The notes beneath the pieces are model-generated. The model saw only the letters and a list, made by a program, of their open reading frames with translations. It was not told the DNA's origin and did not search any database. The translations under genes and the position numbers were made by a program. Positions 43,512 through 52,464 of a stretch of 64,000 nt of DNA are shown piece after piece (position 1 is the first letter of the stretch; each line of letters starts with the position of its first letter). This DNA comes from Paenibacillus sp. PAMC 26794 (GTDB lineage Bacteria; Bacillota; Bacilli; Paenibacillales; Paenibacillaceae), in assembly GCF_000316035.1 (NCBI RefSeq), contig NZ_ANHX01000021.1, positions 62,001 to 126,000 of the forward strand, given 5' to 3'.

Positions 43512-43526
43512 TGATAGCGCTTTACA
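43512..43526 (-). promoter_or_regulatory. cre-like catabolite-repression site
   Basis: TGATAGCGCTTTACA contains the AGCGCTTT core of CcpA sites but has one extra base against the 14-bp consensus. Its position just upstream of the AraC-led uronide operon makes catabolite repression plausible. Confidence 0.4.
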
Positions 43527-43636
43527 ATGAATTGTAACACAGTTATTTCGATCTAATCTGAACTATATTGCTGTATTGTTGATCACAATTGTTGAAAATG
43601 ATTAGAAAGGAATTCATAAGGATTCGAAGATGGAAA

Positions 43637-43678
43637 CAAAAAAACCGCTGTCCAGCCCTTAGGCTATCACGCGGTCCA
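43637..43678 (-). terminator. Terminator after the APH-like gene
   Basis: On the minus strand, GACCGCGTG pairs imperfectly with CAGCGGTTTTTTTG (ACCGC / GCGGT arms with a long loop), followed by a T tract. It lies 14 nt beyond the gene stop at 43692. Confidence 0.55.
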
Positions 43679-43691
43679 TTAGCATTACCTT

Positions 43692-44486
43692 TCAAACCCA
43701 TTCATCCCAATGGTTTTCAAGAAAAATGACTTCTTTCTCATAGTGGGCCAGATGACCCTCTTCGACCATCTTCATAAAAGCGACATCTCCATCAGCCGCA
43801 CGATCAGTCAGTGTTTTACACATGAAACGGATACGGGATATGACACAATCCTTCAAATCTGCTGGAACACTCAGCCCGTACGTAGCCATGAATAAGGCAA
43901 TCCGTTCTTTCCGAATAGTTCCGTGCGCCTGGCTGGCGTATGGCATTACACCCTTTCCGTCCATCTCTGGTGAGAAATCTGCGAGTGGAACGGATGTATA
44001 CAAGACATAGGCAATATCCCACATTCGCGGACCCGGACCCGCCATATCAAAATCAATAATGCCTTGAGGACGGCCATCCTTGTACACCACATTATACGGC
44101 GCAAAATCGTTATGACATACAACTTCATCTTCAGTTATGCCTGGATATCTGTTCGTTGATACTGATGTTGTTGTAAATCCAACGGTCGCATCATGGTAAC
44201 TTCTCAACAGTTTCGCGACTTCAATCAAAGATTCGTCTGACCACATATGCTCTTCTAGATCAGGGTAGTCATTGCCTGGAACGATGCCTTCGAGGTAAGA
44301 AAGTATTTCTCGCCCCTGTTCATCTATTCCCAGAAATCGAGGGGCATGATCATAACCAACTTTTTCGAGATGTAAAAGCAGTTCAACCACATATGGATTT
44401 GGTTTCACATGCCGGCGAACCGTCTCACCTATTCTGACGACCTGATTCACATTACCTCCCGATAACACTTCCTCCTGTTGGGCCAT
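43692..44486 (-). CDS. Aminoglycoside-phosphotransferase-like kinase
   Basis: 264 residues from the ATG at 44486 (GAGGAGGG upstream). APH fold: a short N-lobe (VNQVVRIGETVRRHV), a catalytic loop VVCHNDFAPYNVVYKDG (HxD with Asn) and an Mg-binding IIDFDMAGPGPRMWDIAYVL. The family phosphorylates antibiotics or small metabolites such as choline, homoserine or fructosamine, and the substrate here is unknown. It opens the long minus-strand array of small enzymes that extends to 57.3 kb. Confidence 0.82.
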   Translation of the reverse strand: MAQQEEVLSGGNVNQVVRIGETVRRHVKPNPYVVELLLHLEKVGYDHAPRFLGIDEQGREILSYLEGIVPGNDYPDLEEHMWSDESLIEVAKLLRSYHDATVGFTTTSVSTNRYPGITEDEVVCHNDFAPYNVVYKDGRPQGIIDFDMAGPGPRMWDIAYVLYTSVPLADFSPEMDGKGVMPYASQAHGTIRKERIALFMATYGLSVPADLKDCVISRIRFMCKTLTDRAADGDVAFMKMVEEGHLAHYEKEVIFLENHWDEWV

Positions 44487-44503
44487 TTTCATCCCTCCTC
44501 AAG

Positions 44504-44779
44504 CTAAACTTCCTTGCTATGCCCATGATTACGATTTTTCTTATAACTCCCCGGGAATCCCGCCACCAATAGTATAAATCCAACAAAGAACATGAAGTAT
44601 ACGAGTAAACCTGTTGGATGCTCGTTCATCTGAGCGAACTGGGGCACGTTAGTCCCTCCTGACGCGTATCCTGCTTCTACTATAGCGACAGAGACTCGTA
44701 TTGAAATTCTCTCCATTGTTGAAATAAACACACTGCCAAGCATGAGGACTACACCCAAAATCTTGTTAATATTATTCAT
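44504..44779 (-). CDS. Small two-helix membrane protein of unknown function
   Basis: 91 residues with hydrophobic segments near both ends (ILGVVLMLGSVFISTM and LLVYFMFFVGFILLVAGF), a short extracytoplasmic loop (YASGGTNVPQFAQMNEHP) and a basic tail (YKKNRNHGHSK). GGAGGC precedes the ATG. It ends 17 nt before the APH-like gene start, so the two are probably co-transcribed. No family is recognised. Confidence 0.5.
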   Translation of the reverse strand: MNNINKILGVVLMLGSVFISTMERISIRVSVAIVEAGYASGGTNVPQFAQMNEHPTGLLVYFMFFVGFILLVAGFPGSYKKNRNHGHSKEV

Positions 44780-44881
44780 TTCATGCCTCCTTGATTAACC
44801 GTCCACTTTTTATGAGGTTATCTACTTAATGTCTTTCGATTCTCTAGTCTAAATTCCTGCATGTTATATTCACGATATAAG

Positions 44882-45421
44882 TTACGTAGCTACCACTTGG
44901 TGCAGATCCATACTATTTTCGAAAAAGGCTGACCGTTCAACATAATACAGATCATACATCTGTTCATTCATATTGATCCGTTGATATACATCTGGATACA
45001 CATCATTCGCTAATTTCACATAAGGCAGTTTTTGTACCGCTTTTCTGGATCTTATATTCTGCTTGCGTATCTTCATAAATACCGTTTCAATCCCATGTTC
45101 CAGAAACAATTCAACAAAGAAGTCTGATTTGGCTCTTTGGCTATACCCATTTCCAAAAAACGGTGATCCAATCCATGTGGCTAAAAAACCGGTTTGATGC
45201 TCAATATGATATAGATCAATGGTTCCAATAGGCTGCCCTGTTTCATTCAAAATCGTTCGGGAAATCACCGTTTTTTGCTCTTCTTCGGCCATCAATTGTT
45301 TAGTGAGGAATAGATATTCTTCATACGATTGGCATTGATAACGAACGTAAGGAGAAACTGCGGGGTCCATCATTAAGCTGTACAGTGAAAGGCATTCCTG
45401 CAAATCACGTTTTTTTAACAT
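44882..45421 (-). CDS. GNAT-family N-acetyltransferase
   Basis: 179 residues from the ATG at 45421 (AGGTGG upstream). GNAT features: substrate-side strand VISRTILNETGQPIGTIDLYHIEH, then GFLATWIGSPFFGNGYSQRAKSDFFVELFLE (AcCoA pyrophosphate loop) and VFMKIRKQNIRSRKAVQKLPYV. It resembles RimJ/RimL-like acetyltransferases. The substrate is unknown. It is followed by a gap before the small membrane protein gene. Confidence 0.75.
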   Translation of the reverse strand: MLKKRDLQECLSLYSLMMDPAVSPYVRYQCQSYEEYLFLTKQLMAEEEQKTVISRTILNETGQPIGTIDLYHIEHQTGFLATWIGSPFFGNGYSQRAKSDFFVELFLEHGIETVFMKIRKQNIRSRKAVQKLPYVKLANDVYPDVYQRINMNEQMYDLYYVERSAFFENSMDLHQVVAT

Positions 45422-45561
45422 TCTGTCTACCACCTAGTCCTTTTAGTTCGCTATATCAAGCAAATTAAGTATATAAAAGCTATTGTGGGATTTAATGAAT
45501 TCTGTATGTGGCTTATGTAAAATGCATTGGTAAATGTTGTTCAACTTTATCTCGGGTAACA

Positions 45562-45602
45562 AAAAAAACGGCATGTCCCTTTTGAAGGAACACACCGTTT
45601 GT
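45562..45602 (-). terminator. Terminator of the GH5 gene
   Basis: On the minus strand, AAACGGTGTGTTCC pairs with GGGACATGCCGTTT with small mismatches, followed by TTTTTTGTT. It is 23 nt after the GH5 stop. Confidence 0.75.
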
Positions 45603-45624
45603 ACGGATACAGATAGACAGTAAA

Positions 45625-46812
45625 TTATTGCATACCTTGCATGATGGCATTAATGATATTTTGCTGAGTCACGGTATTGTTCGAACGGTTAAACAATGCG
45701 AATCCATGTTGACCGTTATGCCCGTTATCCCAATAAACAGGAACCATTTTGTATTTTTTAGCTTTTGCGGTAACTGCTTTTGCGTATGCTGCACGATATA
45801 CATTGTTGCTGGAATCGTAGGACGTTTTATCAATAGAACCGAACTCACCAATCACTACAGGATAGCCCTGAGTTACAAATTTGTCGTACATGGACTTGAA
45901 CTGCGATTCAAGATAATCCTCTTGTCCCCAAGTAGACTTCTTGGCAGGATTCGTAGAAGTTGCACCCCACTGTGTGATATTACCGTTTTCCTCACCTGCA
46001 AAATCCCACGGAGAGTAATAGTGTGCCGAGATCATGATTCTCTTCTGCGAACTAGGAATAGCTGAGGATCTGTAATTATCTGTCGGAAGAGCAAAGCCAT
46101 AATTACCAACAGTGTAGTCAATATTGGTATTCCAGCCTGGAATCAGCAACCATCTGGCATTGTTGTTACCTCCAGTCTGACGAACCGTATCCACGAAGAT
46201 TTGGTTGTATGCGTTCAGATTGGCGTAATAGGCCGAGTTTGGATTGCCATAGTTACCATCGAATACTTCGTTCATGGATTCGAAAATAAGACGGTCATTG
46301 TAGTTGCTAAACTTAGTGGCAATTTGCTGCCACACTTTCTTATATTTTTCCTTAATGGCAGTCTGATTTCCACCATTCACGAGCAGCCATCCACCCTGTA
46401 CGGAATTATACCCATCACCATGAATATTGATGATCACATACAGACCTTCATTGTACGCATAATCCACGACTTGCTGAATTCGATTCAGCCATGCCGCATT
46501 GATTGTATAATTGGGAGCGCTTCCAATGTTGCTCAAATAGGAAACGGGAATACGAATGGATTTGAAGCCTGCCGCTTTTACCTTTTTGATTAACTCTGGA
46601 GTTACCGTAGGATTGCCCCAAGCTGTCTCATTCGGTGTACCGTTCACCGCTGCTTCCAGCTGATTGCCGAGATTCCATCCTGCACCCATCTCAGACACTA
46701 TTTGCGAAGCGTCCGCTGCTGATGCTTTAGCGCTCCATCCCGTAAAGGCTACCGCAGCCACTAATACCAGTGCCAAGCTGCTGATGCCAAATTTCTTCCA
46801 TTTTTTGAACAT
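45625..46812 (-). CDS. Secreted GH5 endoglucanase
   Basis: 395 residues from the ATG at 46812 (GCGGAGG upstream). Signal peptide ending AKASA. The catalytic domain fills the rest, with no CBM. N-terminal GAGWNLGNQLEA, acid/base Glu in LIFESMNEVFDGNYG, nucleophile Glu in YPVVIGEFGSID, plus MISAHYYSPWDFAGEENG and the C-terminal VPVYWDNGHNGQHGFALF. It is closest in pattern to GH5 endoglucanases (subfamily 2 or 4-like) cleaving beta-1,4-glucan outside the cell. It stands alone with its own terminator amid the small-enzyme array. Confidence 0.9.
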   Translation of the reverse strand: MFKKWKKFGISSLALVLVAAVAFTGWSAKASAADASQIVSEMGAGWNLGNQLEAAVNGTPNETAWGNPTVTPELIKKVKAAGFKSIRIPVSYLSNIGSAPNYTINAAWLNRIQQVVDYAYNEGLYVIINIHGDGYNSVQGGWLLVNGGNQTAIKEKYKKVWQQIATKFSNYNDRLIFESMNEVFDGNYGNPNSAYYANLNAYNQIFVDTVRQTGGNNNARWLLIPGWNTNIDYTVGNYGFALPTDNYRSSAIPSSQKRIMISAHYYSPWDFAGEENGNITQWGATSTNPAKKSTWGQEDYLESQFKSMYDKFVTQGYPVVIGEFGSIDKTSYDSSNNVYRAAYAKAVTAKAKKYKMVPVYWDNGHNGQHGFALFNRSNNTVTQQNIINAIMQGMQ

Positions 46813-47019
46813 AACCATACCTCCGCTTATTCTATTATTTTTAACAAGCAGTGCAGTTAATCTATCCATACAGATTGAATGATTCGAGAATACGTGCCTC
46901 CTCTCTCTATCGATCAAACAAATGAATTCTTCGTCCACCACCAACATAATAACACATTTATGGAAAATAAAGCGATATCTTTATTGTTTTTTGTGACTAT
47001 TTACTACAAAATAATCCAT

Positions 47020-47436
47020 CTATCCGTTTACGTGGATTGCTTGGATTTGTTCTCTATCAAAATCAATAATCATGATGTGATCGCGCAAAATATGATCTCC
47101 GCAAGATATTGTTGCGCCGTAGTCGGTTATACTGTTAAATGTGATATCCACGCGATAGACTTCAATCTCATTAAACCAATTCTGATGTACCTTTTCATGA
47201 AGTTCATTCTCATAATATTTTCGAAAGACCGTCTCACAAGTTGAAAACCACTTAATGTAATCTTCTATTTTATGAACAATTGAATCTAACGGTGTATTAG
47301 TGGACACATATATTGGAACGTCATTTAAATCCTCATCCTGTATGCAATGTTTAAATATTTGCACAGTATTTTGCAGAGTGTAACACCGGTAACTCTCATC
47401 ACTCTCTTCTTCAAGCTCAATGAATTCACTTAACAA
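47020..47436 (-). CDS. Hypothetical protein
   Basis: 138 residues, acidic, no signal peptide or membrane segment. Segments: FIELEEESDESYRCYTLQNTVQIFKHC, DVPIYVSTNTPLDSIVHKIEDYIKWFSTCE, INFDREQIQAIHVNG-like end. The size and acidity recall immunity or DUF-type single-domain proteins of Bacilli, but I cannot assign a family. It precedes no toxin-like gene. AT-rich. Confidence 0.5.
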   Translation of the reverse strand: MLSEFIELEEESDESYRCYTLQNTVQIFKHCIQDEDLNDVPIYVSTNTPLDSIVHKIEDYIKWFSTCETVFRKYYENELHEKVHQNWFNEIEVYRVDITFNSITDYGATISCGDHILRDHIMIIDFDREQIQAIHVNG

Positions 47437-47462
47437 TGTGATCTTGCTCCTCTCAATGCATA

Positions 47463-48491
47463 TTAAAATAGCTCATTTAACCACTTTACGAATTTTTCTT
47501 TCTCTTCAAACTGTGGGTAATGCGCCGACTCGTTGAATACAATGAAGTCTTTGATCGGTGCATCCAATACGTCAAAATAATCACGTGCTGCATTCGCAGT
47601 GGTCATATAATCATATTTACCCGTTACAAAATAGGTAGGAATCTCCAGATGATCAACAATATCAGGTAAATTTTGATCAAATGCTTCCTTCAGTAAGATG
47701 TCTTGTGAACTGAACATCCCTGTATAAAAGCGAATCATATCCAGCCCATTGTATTCGGGATTAAAAAGAAATCCTGAAATATAATCTCTATTCTCATGGA
47801 TGAGTCTGGCTGCACCACCGTACTTTTGCAACAAAATTCTAGGCGTAAGTTCCTTTCCTTGCTCGATCGAGCTGCGAATTAGCTCCAGTTTTTTAACGTC
47901 CTCTGCATTACCGGCTTGTTTCGCTTGCTCGTACGTGTACTCCAAACTTTCCAGTTCGCTCTGAAGTGTATTAGCCATCTGTCCAATGCCTATATAAGCG
48001 TGAAACTGAGTAGGTGCTTTAGCCGCAGCTTTCATCCCGATGTATGTACCAAATGAATGACCAATTAATATAACCTTCTCTTGACCTAACTCCTTAGATA
48101 CATAATTCCTTAACGCTAACAAATCATCTACTAATATATCTGTTGTGAGATTCGAGTAATTCTCAAAAAAGTGATAGGACTTCCCACTCCCACGTTGATC
48201 GTAATGCACCACCGTGAAGTGTTGCTCAAGCTCTTTCTGATACTTCCTTACGTACGGAATCTCCGAGCATCCCGGCCCGCCATGCACAAAAATCAGGATA
48301 GGGTTAGTCCGATCAACACCCCTGATCATGACTTCATGTCCTGTACCGTTAATTTCGACCTGCTCTAACATGCTGATGCTGTTTTCACCTTTAATTTTGG
48401 GTGTCCATGTGGGAAATATCAGAGCTACTATAACCATTAAAATAATACTGAATATGCTGTACTTGAGTGTTTTACGTATTTTTTTGCGCAT
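47463..48491 (-). CDS. Alpha/beta hydrolase with N-terminal membrane anchor
   Basis: 342 residues. An N-terminal membrane helix (YSIFSIILMVIVALIFPTW) is followed by the hydrolase fold: oxyanion segment FVHGGPGCSEIPYVRKYQ, YDQRGSGKSY, nucleophile Ser in LIGHSFGTYIGMKAA, acid Asp in TGKYDYMT and terminal His in NESAHYPQFEE. The HGGPG motif is characteristic of prolyl-iminopeptidase-like hydrolases. It overlaps the preceding gene by 20 bp, so the two are co-transcribed. Confidence 0.85.
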   Translation of the reverse strand: MRKKIRKTLKYSIFSIILMVIVALIFPTWTPKIKGENSISMLEQVEINGTGHEVMIRGVDRTNPILIFVHGGPGCSEIPYVRKYQKELEQHFTVVHYDQRGSGKSYHFFENYSNLTTDILVDDLLALRNYVSKELGQEKVILIGHSFGTYIGMKAAAKAPTQFHAYIGIGQMANTLQSELESLEYTYEQAKQAGNAEDVKKLELIRSSIEQGKELTPRILLQKYGGAARLIHENRDYISGFLFNPEYNGLDMIRFYTGMFSSQDILLKEAFDQNLPDIVDHLEIPTYFVTGKYDYMTTANAARDYFDVLDAPIKDFIVFNESAHYPQFEEKEKFVKWLNELF

Positions 48492-49131
48492 GTAATGCTC
48501 CTAACGGATACAACAATTCAACGGGTTCTATCATCAGCTCTTCTTGGAAGATGTAATTGTGATCGGCTCCTACGATACAGAGGATTCGTTTTCCTGGATG
48601 AGCTTCAATTGTATTTTTGACTCTTTGAATCATAATCTGATTACGGACCACCCAGCGAAAGTTCTGTGCCTTCGCGTTTACCTGATGCAACCATTCATAC
48701 TTTTGTCTGGTTACACGATCGAACTCCTTTGAATTAAAAGGAATCTCGCCAAACTGATACGTCTCCATTTGCTCTGCAAACCAATGATCATCCCGTTGTT
48801 CAAGTTCTTGGCGTTCCACGCCCGAATAACCGTTGAATGGATCAAAAGCATTCCATACATCTAATTCAAACCAGTCTATAGGGACAAATGGGATGTTATG
48901 CTCCTCGCATAAAGGGAAGACCAATTCCCAATACTCACTAGCTGGTTCTCCCCAGTATCCTCTATCATGTTTGTCCTTCAGATACCTCAACCAACTCTGT
49001 GGATGAACTTCACCACAAATGAGATCGGGTTTAAACTCAGTAATCACATCCTTGTAAAGAGAAAGGGAACAATGATATCGCTCCCTGAGTTCTGGATTAT
49101 GAATGGTTCCGAGTATCCCAACCGTTGTCAT
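48472..49131 (-). CDS. TraB/Tiki/ChaN-like superfamily protein
   Basis: 219 residues, cytoplasmic. Conserved-looking motifs: ILGTIHNPELRERYH at the N-terminus, LICGEVHPQSW about 25 residues later, and CIVGADHNYIFQEEL near the end. This GTxH / GExH / GxxH pattern is typical of the erythromycin-esterase/ChaN/TraB/Tiki superfamily, some members of which are metal-dependent proteases or esterases. The assignment rests on motif spacing only. It overlaps the GNAT gene upstream by 4 bp and the hydrolase downstream by 20 bp. Confidence 0.55.
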   Translation of the reverse strand: MTTVGILGTIHNPELRERYHCSLSLYKDVITEFKPDLICGEVHPQSWLRYLKDKHDRGYWGEPASEYWELVFPLCEEHNIPFVPIDWFELDVWNAFDPFNGYSGVERQELEQRDDHWFAEQMETYQFGEIPFNSKEFDRVTRQKYEWLHQVNAKAQNFRWVVRNQIMIQRVKNTIEAHPGKRILCIVGADHNYIFQEELMIEPVELLYPLGALHAQKNT

Positions 49132-49679
49132 GTGCCCAGCTCCTTTATCATATGTATATCGTTCGGCTCCTTGTCATAAAGTTCTTGATCAATCTCGCTT
49201 GCAATCTGACTGCCCTGACTTTTATAAAAGGATACCGCTGATTTCGTCTCTGTGGAGGAGATATACAGATACTGTGCACCACGTTTCTTAGCCTCTTCAC
49301 CTAATTGGTTTAGAATACGTTTACCAACGCCTTGTCTTCTGTACCCGCGTGAGACATACATCAAGTCAACTTGTAATTGATTTCGTTCTTTTCCTCTATA
49401 TTGATGTGCCAGCACACCAAATCCGATTAATTGATCGTCAGCAAACGCGCCATATGCCATGCCACCTTGTTCTAATTCGTACACATATCGATTTTGAATC
49501 TCTTTCAAAAGCATCTCATCCCAGTTTGAGCACTCATTATTTTGTTCAAGCTCAACCAATCGGTTCTCTCTCATTTCATAAATGAGATCAATATGTTCCG
49601 AGCGATCTATTTCCTGCAGCTGATTCACATCATCAAGGGTCAACGTTCTATACGTTATCATGGTCATTGCCATTGCCAT
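49128..49679 (-). CDS. GNAT-family N-acetyltransferase
   Basis: 183 residues at most; four in-frame ATGs follow GGAGAGGAGA, so the exact start is uncertain. GNAT core: LIGFGVLAHQYRGKERNQLQVDLMYVSRGYRRQGVGKRILNQLGEEAKKRGAQYLYISSTETKSAVSFYKSQG, where RRQGVGK is the AcCoA loop. The substrate is unknown. It overlaps the next gene by 4 bp (ATGA). Confidence 0.82.
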   Translation of the reverse strand: MAMAMTMITYRTLTLDDVNQLQEIDRSEHIDLIYEMRENRLVELEQNNECSNWDEMLLKEIQNRYVYELEQGGMAYGAFADDQLIGFGVLAHQYRGKERNQLQVDLMYVSRGYRRQGVGKRILNQLGEEAKKRGAQYLYISSTETKSAVSFYKSQGSQIASEIDQELYDKEPNDIHMIKELGT

Positions 49680-49707
49680 CTCTCCTCTCCATGTTATTTC
49701 TAAGATC

Positions 49708-49977
49708 CTATGGCTTTATAGATCGAAGTCTGTATTTATCAAAGACCCTTTTATCGTACAAAATAGTGTATTCCTTGTTCTCTTCAATTAGTTTTGACAT
49801 ATCCAGTGGAACGACTATTGTTCTTTCAAGATTATTAAAATTAATTACAGTCATTTTATTTTCACTAATCTTTTGAACAGTAACTGCTTCAAAAATTGAA
49901 GTTCGAAAGGAATCCCATAACAAAATTAAAAGCAATAAAAGTAATAGTGACATGATGAGCCCCTTATTCTTATTCAC
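49708..49977 (-). CDS. Small membrane-anchored protein of unknown function
   Basis: 89 residues: an N-terminal hydrophobic helix (LIMSLLLLLLLILLWDSF) and a short extracytoplasmic part with beta-like segments (VQKISENKMTVINFNNLERTIVVPL). No family is recognised. It lies between GNAT and NUDIX genes of the array. Confidence 0.45.
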   Translation of the reverse strand: MNKNKGLIMSLLLLLLLILLWDSFRTSIFEAVTVQKISENKMTVINFNNLERTIVVPLDMSKLIEENKEYTILYDKRVFDKYRLRSIKP

Positions 49978-50027
49978 TAGCTCTTTTCATCTCCTTTAGT
50001 TTCAAAACAGAGTTCCTCCAACTAAAA

Positions 50028-50498
50028 CTAGCTTATTTTAATTTCAGGTAACTCATTCAAATGATTTATTTCGATAGTGTATTTCTTAAGCTTATGGTTC
50101 TCAAGTCCATCCCATCTGTCTGAGAAACGATAAAACATATCTCCGAAGTTCATCCCTTCAGGTAATACATCCACAAGCTTTATTTCATCGATTTCAGACT
50201 CCGGTAAGCTCTCCAACAATTTAACCTCAGCATAAGAAACCATACCAAAGCTCCCATTCCATTCATATACCCCATAAGGTATTAATTCGAAGTGTACTGC
50301 CCCTGTCTCTTCATAGAGTTCTCGACTTGCCGTGTGTAAAATGGTTTCCCCTATTTCTTTGTTGCCTCCTGGGATCTCCCAACCTCCTCCTTTTTTCCTA
50401 TTTTTTATAATGATGAATTTATTTTTGTATTTAGCGATCATAACTGCAAATTTGATTAACTCTGGATCAAGTTCATCTAGATCAAACCAGTGGCTCAT
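50028..50498 (-). CDS. NUDIX hydrolase
   Basis: 156 residues. The Nudix box is complete: GGNKEIGETILHTASRELYEETGA, matching Gx5Ex7REUxEExGU. The preceding KNRKKGGGWEIPGG is the usual lead-in. It hydrolyses a nucleoside diphosphate linked to another group; the exact substrate is unknown. GGGAGAG precedes the ATG. It follows the serine hydrolase gene by 20 bp on the same strand. Confidence 0.88.
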   Translation of the reverse strand: MSHWFDLDELDPELIKFAVMIAKYKNKFIIIKNRKKGGGWEIPGGNKEIGETILHTASRELYEETGAVHFELIPYGVYEWNGSFGMVSYAEVKLLESLPESEIDEIKLVDVLPEGMNFGDMFYRFSDRWDGLENHKLKKYTIEINHLNELPEIKIS

Positions 50499-50518
50499 GT
50501 TATCTCTCCCATAAACAA

Positions 50519-51352
50519 CTACTCTTTCAAAATATAATTGTTAAACCATTGAAGTGGTAACAAGCTATCATCGGATATAATCGTGGTGATTACCGCAACC
50601 AATCCTCGCTTTTGGTTAACAAAGATATATTGCCCTCGTCCACCGCCCATCCCCATAGCATAAAACGTTTTATTTTTAGCGTCTTCTTTCTTGATGCTTT
50701 TCATTATGCGCCAGTGGTAGCTATATAAGGTTTCAGAAGTAAGAGAAGGACTTACACTTCTAGCAATCCAGTCAGCAGAGATGAGTTGTTTAGAATTCCA
50801 CTTCCCATTCTGAGCGTATAACATTCCAAACTTCAGCATATCTTCAATTTTCATTCGCAAACCAAAACCACCTATGGCAATCCCTTGTGTATCCTGATAC
50901 CAATGGAAATCGTTAATATCCAGAGGTGCAAATAAGTTCTTTTTTGCAAATTCCGAAGTGTTCATACCAGTCGCCTTCTGCAATATGGCGCTAAGTATAT
51001 GCGAACTCCCGCAACTATATTTCATTTGAATTCCAGGTTCGAATTCAACTGGCTGTTCAAGAACAAATTTTGTCCAATTCTTAGATGGAATCATCGCTTC
51101 ATTCCCCGGATAGTGCAAGCCCGAGGACATCGTTAATAGATGCTTAATCGTAATCCCCTTTTTGCTGTCATCCAGATCGTTAAAATAATTCACAATTGGA
51201 ACATCCTCATTCTCAATGTAACCCTGCTGTATAGCGATTCCCACCAATGCTGAGAGCACACTTTTTGTAATTGAATTCACTTTGTGTTGTTTGTCTTTCG
51301 TTTTTCGATTCCGATAATATTCATATTGAATTGAGTTTTCTCGGTATATCAT
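50519..51352 (-). CDS. Beta-lactamase-class-C-like serine hydrolase
   Basis: 277 residues. The nucleophile motif SITKSVLSALVGIA (SxxK) lies unusually near the N-terminus, at about residue 27. YSCGSSH is a Yxx-like second motif, and GMGGGRGQYIFVNQ replaces the HxG box. Related esterases and D-Ala-D-Ala-type enzymes usually have 40-60 more residues before SxxK, so the gene may be N-terminally shortened. There is no signal peptide, yet a clear GGAGAG site supports this start. The substrate is unknown. Confidence 0.75.
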   Translation of the reverse strand: MIYRENSIQYEYYRNRKTKDKQHKVNSITKSVLSALVGIAIQQGYIENEDVPIVNYFNDLDDSKKGITIKHLLTMSSGLHYPGNEAMIPSKNWTKFVLEQPVEFEPGIQMKYSCGSSHILSAILQKATGMNTSEFAKKNLFAPLDINDFHWYQDTQGIAIGGFGLRMKIEDMLKFGMLYAQNGKWNSKQLISADWIARSVSPSLTSETLYSYHWRIMKSIKKEDAKNKTFYAMGMGGGRGQYIFVNQKRGLVAVITTIISDDSLLPLQWFNNYILKE

Positions 51353-51434
51353 ACAGCTCTCCGCTTTATTTCTTTTGATCTCTCTTTCGAGATCATTAAA
51401 TTCAGTGATATATAACCCTCCCTTCTCCTATGAT

Positions 51435-51911
51435 TCAAAGCTCCAATACGGTTATTAACTCATCATGACAGATCTCGCCGTTGTCTACGAAACCAAAGCT
51501 TTCATATAATTTTTTCACGCTGACATTTTCGGGACTATAAGAAATCCAGCAATATTGTGTAGGTCCAGCTGGGTATGTACGAATAAATTCCAAAATTTCT
51601 ACCATAGCTTGTCGTCCATATCCGCGGTTCTGATATTGATGATCAATCATCAGTCTCAGAATGCAATAACTACTATCCGCGATAGAGGGTAGATCATATC
51701 CAGTAATGCCATAGGTAATCATCACAAATCCTACCGGTTGATCGTCCATATATATAGCAAAAGGAAATGGATGACCTCCATTTTGCGAAAGAACATAACA
51801 TGAGGCTACACTCGACAGATTGGAGGCCACGAATTGCCGTTGATCATCCGAGACCTCCAGATTAAATATGGCACGACGATTATCCAGCGTAATTTTTCTC
51901 AAACTAATCAT
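51435..51911 (-). CDS. GNAT-family N-acetyltransferase (spermidine-acetyltransferase-like)
   Basis: 158 residues from the ATG at 51911 (AGGAAG upstream; MISLRKITLDNRRAIFNLEVS). GNAT core: QPVGFVMITYGITGYD, YCILRLMIDHQYQNRGYGRQAMVEILEFIR with AcCoA loop QNRGYG, then NVSKKLY-like ENVSVKKLYESFGFVDNGE. The N-terminus resembles BltD/PaiA-like polyamine acetyltransferases, a tentative match. Confidence 0.82.
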   Translation of the reverse strand: MISLRKITLDNRRAIFNLEVSDDQRQFVASNLSSVASCYVLSQNGGHPFPFAIYMDDQPVGFVMITYGITGYDLPSIADSSYCILRLMIDHQYQNRGYGRQAMVEILEFIRTYPAGPTQYCWISYSPENVSVKKLYESFGFVDNGEICHDELITVLEL

Positions 51912-52002
51912 CTTATCACTTCCTAGTTGTGTTTTGTTCAGCCAGATATTCATCTATCCTACCAAATGCTCTATAGCCTTCTTCATATAGATGTTGAGTC
52001 TA

Positions 52003-52464
52003 TCATTTTATTGCCAACCTGTAGATCACTTCATCATCTGAATTGGTTCTATTCTCACTAATGAAGGACATGCTCTTATACAAGTTCTGTGCTATTTCGT
52101 TATCACGTTCAACCGTTAATGAAATAACCTTGCATACCGGATGCTGTTTCGTGATGTAATCTAGAATGGCTCTTATAGCGCGCTTTCCCATCCCTTTACC
52201 TTGATAAGATTGATCGATTTGAAAACCACCAATCCAGTAATTATCTGTACTATCTGGCGTATAACTCAGATAAAAGAAACCAAATACCTTCCCATCGATC
52301 TCAAGTACGTAAGGATCAAATGCTTCATCCCACGGTTTTATATAGGCGTAAGCGATCCCCTCAATAACAGATGGAACTAATGAGACTTGGTGTTCATACA
52401 AAGAGATCTTCAGCGCCTCTTCCCAATTCTCTCGGGTGATTGGTTGTATTTTTATATTCACCAC
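52003..52464 (-). CDS. GNAT-family N-acetyltransferase
   Basis: 153 residues, GTG start (GGAGAT upstream). It reads IQPITRENWEEALKISLYEHQ, VFGFFYLSYTPDSTDNYWIGGFQIDQSYQGKGMGKRAIRAILDYI (AcCoA loop QGKGMG) and NEIAQNLYKSMSFISENR. Same family and length as the GNAT at 51435, suggesting an old duplication. It overlaps the kinase gene upstream by 7 bp. Confidence 0.82.
   Translation of the reverse strand: MVNIKIQPITRENWEEALKISLYEHQVSLVPSVIEGIAYAYIKPWDEAFDPYVLEIDGKVFGFFYLSYTPDSTDNYWIGGFQIDQSYQGKGMGKRAIRAILDYITKQHPVCKVISLTVERDNEIAQNLYKSMSFISENRTNSDDEVIYRLAIK

Noticed and set aside
43692..44486. Call of a specific aminoglycoside resistance gene
   Set aside because: The catalytic motifs show only the broad APH superfamily; the substrate residues cannot be judged from sequence alone.
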